A stretch of DNA of 64,000 nucleotides from Pezizomycotina sp. ARF18 (taxonomy: Eukaryota; Ascomycota): the NCBI GenBank assembly GCA_002224055.1, contig AZLU01000004.1, positions 306,735-370,734 on the forward strand, in the 5' to 3' direction. This document shows, piece by piece, positions 25,473-36,411 of the stretch; the first letter of the stretch is position 1; every line of letters begins with the position of its first letter. Both the position numbers and the translations under genes were made by a program. Under the pieces are notes generated by a model, which was not told where the DNA came from, searched no databases, and saw only the letters and a list, made by a program, of their open reading frames with translations.

Positions 25473-27304
25473 AGAGGCCGGAGAGATGAAATATTTACAC
25501 CGGGGCGGTTATGACGACGGATTCCTGTTTTCGAAATTTCTCAGGAAGCGGCTTGTTAGGATGGAATGGAATATTTGACTATAAATCTATATATCTCTCG
25601 ATATAAAAAGCAACATTCTATGTTTGCTCTAGATATATCGCTTATGGCTGTCAACACGGGAGTCTAGAGTGCGATCTGCTCCTATTGGATTGCAGCGAAC
25701 TTCTCGCTGTTAACAGGATATCATCCTCTCAAGAACACTCTTTGACTATTCGAAGCCAGAATACATATGAAAAGAACAGAGGCAACAGCGGGATGGTGGG
25801 ATACGAACGACTAGGCTACTATTGCAGGACTAAATATCAGTGGACAAAGATAGACACGGTTATACGTTAATCTGCAAAGTACGGAAATATCAACCAAGGA
25901 GTGCATCATACTTCACCTTTTCCTTATTTTTGTTCTCGTTTCCTTTCTTCGTATTGACGTGGTAATTAGGCCATTATTTATTCTGCGATACGTACACTTA
26001 GATTCTCTCGTATTCACCTTAGTCATTTTTCACATTACGGCAAATTACAAATAATGATGTATATATATTCACTATCTATGTATTTTTTTAGTTATTTGAC
26101 CTTAATTTTATTCAAGGGAGGGTGGTATCCTGCGATGCCGATAACCGATACGTATATACTCAGATGGCTTGTAGTCTCATCTAAGGTTCTCAGCACGAGG
26201 AAGTAGCAATGCCAGTTCGTACAGAATAGAATACTAATTGCCTGGTTACCTGTGCGAGAAACGCAATTAATGTAATTAATACGAGTATCCTCGTCCTGCT
26301 GAAGTAGACTGAAAAAAAAAAAAAGTCTGTCGAGATTTATTCCGGAGTAAGAACTGGATACTTAGCAAGCAAAAGGAACTATATATGTATACTAGGCTCG
26401 CTATTTTCAATTGTTAAGAGAGAAAGCCGTACGAATTTCACAGCCACGGTGGGCTACAACGAGGACTCCTAGCAGTGCATCTTTACACCTTTACAACGGA
26501 CATTATGCTGAATCCGTGAAAGCCTTTGTTCCCTATCAGAGTTGTCCGAACAGTGCATTCAGTATCGATATTACTGACATTGTCGTCAACAGGAGGATGA
26601 ATGCGAAAATTCACAACCGAGAGAGCTCTTCCACGTATAGAAACAAAAGTATTATACTTAAAAACCTTATATAACAAGGCCAACTCGTTTATACATTATT
26701 AGCTTCTATATTTCATTGCTTAGCAGCAATAATGGCGAGAATGTAGGAGTCGTAATTTAGTAGAGGTTCCGTGAAGTTACCATAAAGACCTCACTCACGC
26801 CTTCCTCGTGATGGTTGAGAGTTGCGGGTAAAAGTGCGTGTCGTTCTTTAATTTAACCGACGGCTTCTTCCCTTTTCTTTTTTTTCTTACTATTTTCTCT
26901 GCTCTCCGCAGCTCCACATCGCAACCAAAAAAACTTTGAATTTAACCAACAGGAAGGCACAAATAACGAGAATAATAAATACATAAATAAAAAAACAAAA
27001 ATAAACAAAAACACAAGTAAACAAACAAACAAACAAGACAGAAGACCGTCAGCAACCGTTAGCACTCACGAGAAGTACTTTTTCAATTTTACGCGATCAT
27101 TACTCTTTGTTATATACTTAATCTTCATCTCTATACCTACATTCTTGCCTTCAATCTGTTTCTCCAAGTTGATAAGGTCTTACAAGGCTGCGGTTCCAAA
27201 AGGGGGTTTCTGAAAAACGGCGTCGCTAATTAAAGAGGAAGAAACAAGACCCGCACGCGAAAACACAAGCAGCTTCAAGAGCTACCGACGAGGGGTCTTG
27301 GTGA
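25473..27304. other. Gene-free region
   Basis: No gene is recognised. An 87-codon open frame at 26411-26674 has no start context or features worth calling. A low-complexity A-rich stretch with AAATA / CAAA units lies at 26930-27040. Confidence 0.45.
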
Positions 27305-30105
27305 ATGACAGCTCACAGGGAGAGCTTGGGTAAACTGAACACTCCGCAGCGAGTAAGTCTTGTATTCTTCTTCCCCGGATTCCCAAAGAGTCTTCAGAAG
27401 TGTTTCTTCGCTGCTTTTCCCTGCAACGATTCATCGTCTCTCTTCCCTGTCGTGCTGTCGCGTTTCAAATTCCATCCCTACTCTCGATTGCCCTACGGCG
27501 GTCTGGTGCAAAGCACATGATCATGCACCATAGCTTCTCCAAAATGCCTAAAGGATCGATCCTTCCGAGAACGCTACTCGATTATATTATGTTGTTTTTT
27601 TTTTTTTTTTTTCCACCGCTTTCTCCATCCCTTCCTTCGTAAACAACAAAACATTAAACCCCACTATACTCGATTATCCTACGCGATCCCTCAATACCCC
27701 TCCAGTATATCCCTTCCTTCGCCTTCCTTCCCCCGCGATTCCCTCTCAAACTAACGGTCCATTTTATTTTCGTCGCAGCAAATCCGCCTCCACCAACTCC
27801 TACGAATCGCAGATATGCCGCCGCTCGCAACATCAACGCCAGCCAACCCCGCCAGTCGCAAGAACACTTCGAGCGCCCACCAATACCTAACTTCCCCCCA
27901 CCTCCCCGCCACCCTCTTCGTCGGTCCGCTCGCGCAAGCGCGCCAGGGAATCGGCAGAGATCCAGCAGCAGTCCATCAAGCCTACGCACGATGACGATGA
28001 CGAACCTAATTATGTCGTTTATCCTTCCGACGACGACGAAGAGGACGCCGGCGCGGCGGTAACGGATCACAGCGAGTACGATGAGGGGGCCCGGGCGACG
28101 GGGACGAGGTCGCGCTGTCGGATGCGGGGACAGAGAATACGGAGCGCCGAGGCAGCCTGTGCGCAAGAAGGCGAGGCGGTCAAAAGGTGGAGACGGGACG
28201 TATAAGGATTCTGGACCTTCCGATGACGAAGATGAGGATGAGCTGGAAGATGCGGAGGACGAAGGTATGGAGGACGCCGACGCGGACAATCAACAGACTG
28301 GAGCGGCAGCGAAGAAGAAAGGGAGGAAGAGCAACGATTGGAGGAAGGATGTATACAAACCCGCGCCGACGCCGAGCTCAGATAGAGATGAGGACTTGGA
28401 CGAATTCGCACCGCGGACTAAGAAGAAAGGCAAAGGGAGGGGGAGGAAGAGCACGAGCCTGAACTCGAACCGACGTACCGCTGCGCGAACAGGGCAACGC
28501 AGAAGACCACTGGCGCTACTACTGAGAAGGAGAAGGAGGAACCAGCGTCGAGTAACCCTGCTAGGAGATCTAAGAACGGCTCCGAACTGTCCCCGTTCCC
28601 GTCGCGCCGGTCCATCGATGCATCTACGGCTGCGGCAGCCGAGCTCGCAAATAAGATGAAAGAGGTCGCCAACGCCAACGCCCAGGTCAGCGAGGGAAAC
28701 GTGTCGCCGCGGAAGAGCAAGTTTATCGAAGTAGTATGGGCGATCGCGGTACGAGACCGGGAGGCGTGCCGCCGTTCAGGAACTTCCAACCTATTGGGCC
28801 GGATGAAGTTTACGATAACGGCGAGGTCCCTCTAATTTAGGGCAGTACATGGACGGATTCTCGGAGTTCTCGCCGGAGATGTTCACCAACGGATCACGCT
28901 ACAAGGTGGGCATGCCACCGCCGAAAGTGCCCAACGCGCAACCCGTAGCGCAGAGCACGCCACCTCCACCCGCTAAATCCCGCTTCACGTTATCGGAATA
29001 TTCACGCCTCTGCTCTCGGGCTTCAAGAACGCGTGGCAGGCTGCCCGCCAAGAGATGGAAATGAAAAGAACGGGAGAAGGAAAATGGCAAAGCTGAAATC
29101 AAAACACCTGAAAGACCTAAAGAACGCGGCGAGCAGGCGTACCAGCAAATGAAGGAGGGGAAGTTTTCCGCGACGGAGGGAGCGCCGCAGTTTCAAGACG
29201 AAGACGGTAACATCGGTGTCGCGCTTACGGCGGACGAAGCGGTCATGCGAAGCAGGCAAAGCTAGTCGTGACGATACCCAGCAGCAGCCTCAGTTTTACG
29301 AGCACAGGATCCAGGGCTCTCTCACGCCGCGCTGAGGAGTCGCAGGAGTTCAACGTCTCGGAAACGAACCTGCACTTCCCGCTTAGCCCGCGGAGCTCGC
29401 TAGATACCTCGCGCAACGAAATAGTGCTTCCAGCTCCATGACCTCACTGGGCAACCACAGCCACCAGGCGCCGCACATGCAGTACCGAGGTTATACACCT
29501 CAAACCATGATCACGGAAGAATCCGAAGGGGAAAGGACGCCGCGCTTACGTAGTAAATCACCGGCCCGAAAGCCACTGACGAAAGCGCAGCAGAAGCAGC
29601 AGGAGAAGCTACGCAAGCAGTATCGAACCTCGAGAGTAAGCTCGAAGAAGCGCGGAGGAAGCTGTACGAAGTAGACTGCGGCGAGAACGAAGTACCGCCC
29701 GTACCACCTGTCCCAGCATTCGAATATAATAACGACGACGACGATCCCGGTAATAAATCGTCGAACGAGTTTGCCGGGGATGATGCGGCGGAGGTCAAGC
29801 AGATGCTCAAAGCTCAGGGAACTAAGAATACCCTGATGGGCAGCCTGCGCAGCCGCTCCAGGAGCCGTAGCCGTAGCCGGAGTCCGATGAAGAACCTCTT
29901 TAGGGGTAATCCTAGCAAGAGCCCCGAACCTACGAGGGCCTCGGGAAAAGGTGCCGTCGCGAGTAAGAAGAAGGCGGCGGAGGAAGCTGCGACGGGGACG
30001 GTTGACGGCGGCGGGAAGATTACGAAGAAGAAGGCTGCGACGACTGCTGGCGGGAGCGTACGCGGGAGGGGAAAACTTAGGAAGACTCCCGAGGTTAAGT
30101 CGTGA
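27305..30105 (+). CDS. Probable nuclear protein with acidic, lysine-rich and SR-repeat regions
   Basis: Exon 1 (27305-27352) encodes MTAHRESLGKLNTPQR and ends at GTAAGT. The intron runs to 27778 with branch CTAAC and acceptor GTCGCAG. Exon 2 continues with a Pro/Arg-rich segment, an acidic block (DDDDEPNYVVYPSDDDEED), basic patches like nuclear localisation signals, and a second acidic block (DDEDEDELEDAEDEGMED). Next come KKKGRKSNDWRKDVYKP and a probably conserved core (GVPPFRNFQPIGPDEVYDN...SEFSPEMFTNGSRYKVGMPP, about 28750-28920). The C-terminal part has a coiled-coil-like KAQQKQQEKLRKQ / SNLESKLEEARRKLYEV stretch, an RSRSRSRSRSRS run near 29848-29882 and a lysine-rich end. Several 1-nt frame changes are needed. 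Composition points to a chromatin or RNA-associated nuclear protein. I do not recognise a named family. Confidence 0.6.
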
Positions 30106-30167
30106 TATCTTTTTAATTCTATTATTATTTATAAATATGGTGGGAAGATAGGGAAGTAACTCTCTCT

Positions 30168-30202
<35 letters not shown>

Positions 30203-31967
30203 GCTGGGGGAGAAAGGTGATTGATTATATGAACATAACGCAGCGAAAACCTTTTTTTTTTTTTACGGACATTAATTGTATAACGCGAAAGATGGATTGA
30301 TTGATTGATTGATGGAAAGCCTTTACAAAGTATTTATATTGCTTTCTCTTTTTTTTTTTATCCCCTTGCCTATCACCTTGACGTTCACCTTATCATTATG
30401 ATGTGTTGTTATTTATTTTAAGTTAATGGTCTTTTGTCTCCCTACCACGACGCCAAAGCAGAAAGGGAGAAGGAAAAAGGTAGCAAAGTCCCATTCCCAA
30501 TATTATTATTATTATGTCGATGTTTTATATTGTATAACTAGCCTACTCGAGTATTACTACTACTCTTTTCGTGTTCTCTTTTCTAGTATAGTTATTCCTT
30601 TTCCTTTTTCCTTTTATTCCCCTCCTCTTGTATGTTTGTCAAAAAATATAGCTACTTATGAATCGTGGACTAAATTCTCGCTGGTCGGGAAGGGTTTGTC
30701 CCATGAGTAATGTTACATTCGTTTTAGAAGTAAGATTTCGAAAAAAAGATGGGTCTAATGTGAAGATGAATTAATATTGAAACGTTTTTTTGTTGCGATA
30801 GAAGGGTGCACGGTGTTTTTACTTGTATTTCTTGTTGAATAGAGCTTCTTTGATCCAACTCTTATAGCTGCTATACCCAGATAACTATCTTCATGATCGC
30901 GATACTCCCCTCCATCATGCATCAGTATCGCTTTCCAAGTAGGAGGGAACCTCTTGATTCGGTTTTTTTTCCTCTCTATTTTTCAGCAAAATAAATAAAA
31001 TAGAATAATAAATAAATTAGATAAAGTACTTGCATATAAATAAAAGGCTTGGGCAGAAGATATCTCTCAAGTATAAAAGCAAATATCACCCACAGAAAAA
31101 AACTTCTCCGACCTCCGAGCAACTAAACACCACGCAACCCACGTGATGTATAAATACAGACACAACAACACGGCCAACAAAAAATATTTCTCGCTATAAT
31201 TTTTTTTTTTTTTTAAGCTAAGTAGCTGGCACCACGGACCCTCCTCATTTTCTTTGACACAAGCTTCCATTGAATTTTTTTTTTTTTTTTTTTTTACCTC
31301 TTTTGTAGTCCTCCTTCTCTAACTCTTTCTTCTTTCCACTTTCTTCCTTTCTTCGCGAACACAATACAATCATCACAATCGTCAAATGCACGTAAATTAA
31401 ATATAGCAAACAAAGCTAACCTGCTACCTACTATCAGTAGAAACCCAGAAGATTCCCTCCTCTCTCAAACTCTCTAAGATTTGAGAAGGAGGGAGTCGAA
31501 CAGAATCTTACATCCTCTTTAAAACACCCTCTTCTTGTTCTTCTGACTACTGAACACTGTCATTCTGCTTTGTTCCTTTTTTAATACTGCTCACTCTTTA
31601 CACGTCCTTTATTAATTTGGAAAAAAAAAAAAAAAAAGAAGCTCTCCAAGGGAAGCTGTTATAAGGGAAGGAAAAGCTCTGCTTCTTTTCTTCCTCTTCT
31701 TTAACACTTCCTCTCGGTGATAAGCAGTGGGGTGGAGATCTGAATCTTGTCTCACATTATTTTCTTTTTCTTCTTTTTTTCCATCATATCCATCTCTTAT
31801 CACACACAAAAACGACCCTCAGAAAAGAAAAAAAAAAAAAAAAAAAAAACCTTAAAAATCCATACAAGAAAAAAAAAAAAAAATAAAACATCGGACGAAG
31901 GAAGCTTCAGGAGCTCTTTTGCAGCTTGTTTCTTTCGTTTTTTTATCATCATCACCATCGTCTTCAC

Positions 31968-31998
<31 letters not shown>

Positions 31999-32152
31999 CA
32001 CAGCTCATTATTTACCGTTCACGATTGTTTTCTTCGTCCCTTCACTTTCTCTCTTGTTTCGTCTTTGTTAAAGCTTTCTTCACTCCTCCCTGCACCACTA
32101 CGTCCTTTTTTAATACACCTTCACTTATTACTTTAACAAACACAACAAAGAC
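30106..32152 (+). other. Intergenic and pyrimidine-rich leader of TAD3
   Basis: 28 T follow the upstream stop (30171-30198), then a (GATT)n repeat at about 30293-30313. From about 31270 to 32150 the + strand becomes T/C-rich with poly(T) runs (31277-31296 and about 31970-31995) and two poly(A) runs (31621-31637, 31829-31849), ending at the TAD3 start codon. This probably includes the TAD3 promoter and leader. No separate gene is seen. Confidence 0.45.
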
Positions 32153-34777
32153 ATGTCGACCGCTACATTCACCACAGTCTCAGCCCATCCTCACGAGCTC
32201 CAGTCCCGCTCGAGGGGACGTAAGATGTCGATAGTCCCGGCCGTCCCCAACATCGACTACGCCAAGTATCGCTCCCCTTCCCGCCAACCACGCCCTATGG
32301 TCCGCTCCGAGAGCTTCTCCAGCTTCACCACCCCTGGCGTTGCTGGATCTCTCAACGGAGACAGTGGTTCGAATACGGAGGCAACAGCAACAACAACCAC
32401 CGCTCCTCGTCCGTCGGAGGAGGAGAAGGAGATTTGGAACCACCGTCGCCGGGGTCGGGAGACAACGCCATTTCTAGGAATACTTGGCGCAATAGGAAGC
32501 GTCGCATGAGGAGGAACAAAGCACGCCGCGCGATGTCGGCCGCTAGGAGCGAAGCGGCAGCTGCGGGAACCGAAGTTGATCCGAACTTCACCAGCGCGGT
32601 CAGCAGCGCAGCGGAAAAGACGCTGTCGGGCGTAAACGAGGCGATGGCGAAGCTCAGCGTCTCGGACAACAGGAAGGACAGGCAGAGGAACCAGAACGGG
32701 CAGCAGCAGCGTCCCAGGTCGGCGACGGTAAAAGGCCTCGCTCTGCTATCGGTCAGGTACCCCGGTTGAAGTCAGCCCCGGACCTTTCCTGCGAGGCTCG
32801 AAATTTTGAAGAACCGCAAGGAAAAGAAGGCCGCGACTGAGCTCAGTAGTCCACATCACCATTGCACTTTTACGTTTGAATTTTTTAAAGTTGCTAACTT
32901 TTGTTACTTTGTAGGAATGGCGTACGTAACGGTTATTCCCAGCAAGTACGCAAATGATATCAACAGTAAGTACATTTCCTACTACCTTTCTTTTAAGAAG
33001 CTTTTCATTTAACATGTTCCTTTCCTTCTCTTCTAGAATAATTAGGAATGCGCATCCCGAGTCAATTCCGAAATGCAGCATCTCCGTCGCTTTGTCCGCC
33101 CGAGAACGTCCTTCGGCCATCTCCGGTTACGACAGCCCATACAGCACGCCGGCAGCGTCTAGGGAGCGTTCCCGTTCGTCGAGAGGCACCGCTCGTTCTA
33201 GGGAAAGGAGCATGTCTGGAAGCCCAGCTCCGAAGAAGAGGGGCAAGAGCCGCCTGGTAGTTTCAGGCCGCTTTACGTTTTGCTCTGTTACACCTCGCTC
33301 ATGAGCTTGCCGGAACTCTACGAACTTCTTTCCAGCCACGAGGTCTTCTCGCAGAATTCAGAATTCCCGATCCCGGCGATCACCCCGCACCCTGTCCCCA
33401 AGAACCAACCAGCTTCAGCCGATCAGGCCAAGATGCTTAGCGAGCTTTACTGGCCTACCGTTTACCGCCGCGGCAACCCTTACGGCCCCCACCCTAACAT
33501 AGTAGACAGGGTGGAAGCTCAGCTGATGAAGCCGATTCCGGCCGAACTTAACCTTCACTTCCAGGAAAACCAAGGGATCTCGTGCGCGGAATATTACATG
33601 AAACTTGCGCGCCTGGTCGCCGACGAAGGGCACGAGGCCGGCCTGGGCATCCGATCGGGAGCCGTCGTGGTCGATTTCACCGACGACACCAAGCCATTTG
33701 GAGAAATCATCGCCGTCGCGTCGGACGGCCGCCACTGCGGTCACCCGCTCGCCCACGCCTCTATGAGAGCTATCCAGCTTGTCGGCCGCAAGCGCGTCGA
33801 AATCGCCAAGAAGCACCCGTCCAGGTCCAATCCTTCGACATGAACAGCCCGCACACCCTTCTCGAGCAGAAGTACTTTGAGCTAGCCGAGACGAAGAAGG
33901 ATGGCTACCTCATGCATAACTTGCACGTCTTCGTCACCCACGAACCGTGCGTCATGTGTTCCATGGGTCTGGTTCATAGTAGGATCTCCGCTTGCGTTAT
34001 GGGGAGACAGATGAAGCAGAGCGGAGGTCTTCACGCCGACCTCGCGGCTCCCCACAACCCTGCGGCCGCACGTCTTCTTGCCGGAGGATCGCCGACTGCT
34101 ACCCGCAATGGCAACACACTACTTCTCACACCAACGGATTCCTTAATGTCACTCAGAACGGTGGCCAGTCTAGTCCGAGGTCTAGGTCCGTCAGCCAGTA
34201 CTACGATGCCCAGGAGAGTCAGTCCAAGGAAGCCTCGCCTGCCCTTATCACCAGGCAAAGGAGAATCAGTCCAACGAGTCTTCTCCTCTCCGTCAGCAGA
34301 GCGGGAACCAGTACAAGTCACCCTCTCCCCCGCGTCACGGTGGTGTTGCTTTGCCCAACAAACCCGAACCTTCCCAGTCCGCCACCCTTATGAACGGCAT
34401 CAACGCCACCACCAACGGAGAAATGACCAATGGCGGAATGACCAACGGCGGATTGACCACGGGGCCGCTGGGGTTAGGGAAACCAGCCCCGTTCGCATCG
34501 AAGAGATTCCTTTCGTCGGTAAGGATGACGACCAGGCTAGTAGCTCCGCCGACGGTATCGATACTCTCACGGTCTGGGACGTCGAGGAACTCCGCAGGGG
34601 TAGGAGTAGGGTCCCCGCCCCGCATCGCCCGGGAGCTGTCAAAGATGGCTACAGCCTCTTCTGGAGGGATAGGCTCAACTGGAAGTTCTAGCTTTCGAAT
34701 GGCACGACGCTCAGATCGAGGCCGGCAAAGATGTCAAGAATTGGGCTGACGACGTTCTCGACGAAACCAACATCTAA
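32153..34777 (+). CDS. TAD3: tRNA-specific adenosine deaminase subunit TAD3, extended form
   Basis: TAD3 is the partner of TAD2 in the heterodimer that makes inosine at wobble position 34 of tRNAs. The deaminase domain is clear: AYVTVIPSKYANDIN (about 32920), a TAD3-type central region ending ELYWPTVYRRGNP, then CGHPLAHASMRAIQ near 33737, which lacks the HAE glutamate as expected of the non-catalytic subunit. The zinc motif HEPCVMCSMGLVHSRI follows at about 33940-33986, and the C-terminal GYSLFWRDRLNWKF...FEWHD ends at 34777. Introns are placed at about 32846-32914 (branch GCTAAC) and 32966-33036. Two features are odd. There is a roughly 230-residue low-complexity N-terminal extension. About 215 residues of Ser/Pro/Asn-rich sequence, including NGGMTNGG repeats, sit between the zinc motif and the C-terminal motif. 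Several 1-nt frame changes are needed. The N-terminal part could be a separate gene, though no stop-start boundary stands out. Confidence 0.85.
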
Positions 34778-36411
34778 AGACAAAAAACAAATGTGAAAAT
34801 CAAAAAAAGAAATTTTCGAAAAAAAAGTCGGACAAAGATTTTCATATACAATAAGAGTGTCATTCTTTATTCTATTGCTTTGAAAAATAACAACTACTAA
34901 TACTGGGTTCTGGACAAAACTGGGTTTTTAAACTGTCCACTCACTCTTACCACCGACTTTCATTAATTACTACGGAAGCGTCAACTACTACTTCTCTTAT
35001 TCCAACACTATCACTTTTTTTTTATCAACGAAACATCACAACGGTTGGGTTTTTCTTCCATTTTATCAGCGTTTGTTTTTTATTTTAACAGGATCCTGCT
35101 TCTTTCTTTAACTTCCCCTTTGACTATTCACGAAAAAAAAAAAAAAAAAAAAACCAACAACTACAGGGTCTTGTAATAGGCTTTCACTTTGTTCAAACAT
35201 TATTTTTTTTTCAAGGCTGCTTTATTTTAACCTTACCTCTGGGTATTAAGTATATTTATAGGCAACTCAGTATTCCGTATATCATTTTTTTCTAAGAGAA
35301 AAAAAGACTTACCTGTTGAACCAGAGCAAAGCTTAGAAAAAGTTTGTACGAGTTGCCTATACTTAAAAGCCTCTACTCAACTTGTGTTGTTTTTCAATAG
35401 GAGGGACTGGACAAGAAAAGAAGGAGGTGACGATACTTTTTTATTATTATTGGTGTTATTAGCAAAGCGGACCTGTATATTTTGACCTTCTTTTTCTTTT
35501 TCTTCTCTCTTAGCCGTTGGGGTTATTCTTTCTGCCAAACAAACACAAACAAAACAAGACGGTTTCTATATATCTTCTTTTTAACTAACTTGAGTGCGTA
35601 CTTGTGCGTTTACTTTCTCTTTCATTCTTTCTACTTTTCCTGTCTTGTTTTTTTTTTTTTTCTTGTTTACGCGTTCCCTCTGTAATTGGGACGATATATC
35701 GTGCTCTCTTTTTTTTATTCCTTTCTTAATTTTTGCGACTGCTGCGTGTTAGCCCTTTCTCTTTTTAAATGCCTTTCCTAGACTATTGTTCTGTTATTCC
35801 TTTGCTCTTATGTTTTATATGAACCGTTCTTTCTTTTCGAGAGTTTTTAAGGTCCTTAATTTTCCCTTTCTTTCTTCTTTCTTTCTTACTCTCTTTCTTC
35901 TTTCTTCTTGTTTCTTTCTTCTTTCTTTCTTCTTTCTTTCTTTCTTTTTTTCGATCGATAATACACCACGTTCGCGCGACAATGGCGTCCTGGAGCTTAG
36001 AGAGATTTGGCGTTGAATGGAGTACTTCTTTTTCATTATTTTAGTACCGAAATGATAATATACTATATCACGATATACCTTTTGCTTTTTTTTTTTTTTT
36101 TTTTTTGCTTTTTCATTCAAGGAGCTTTTTGTTGTTGTTTTGCTTTTTTGCATTTACCTGAGTGCTTTTTAGAGTGGGGATTGTATTTGCTATAGAATGT
36201 TATAGACGTTTTTTTTTTCAAATCTATATAGATATACAGTTAAATAGGCGTTTTGCCTTACTCGTCTTTACAAAAGTTTCTTTTTTTTTATCAACGAAGG
36301 ATTACGTGTGCTTGATGTGTCTGATGTAGGGAGCATTGTTGTATTTCCGGGATTGGTTCTGTCGTTGCTAGCAGGGTCGATTGGAGTTTTTGCCGGTTTA
36401 TAGTTAGCTAG
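34778..36411. other. Intergenic, T-rich with CTTT microsatellite
   Basis: No gene is seen downstream of TAD3. The + strand is T-rich, with a (CTTT)n/(CTTTCTT)n stretch at about 35862-35948 and T runs at 35648-35661 and 36088-36106. Chance open frames are Phe/Leu/Ser-rich. Confidence 0.5.

Noticed and set aside
27654-28289. 211-codon minus-strand frame, Ser/Arg/Gly-rich
   Set aside because: It is antisense to the acidic/lysine-rich exon on the + strand; its composition is the mirror of that low-complexity DNA.
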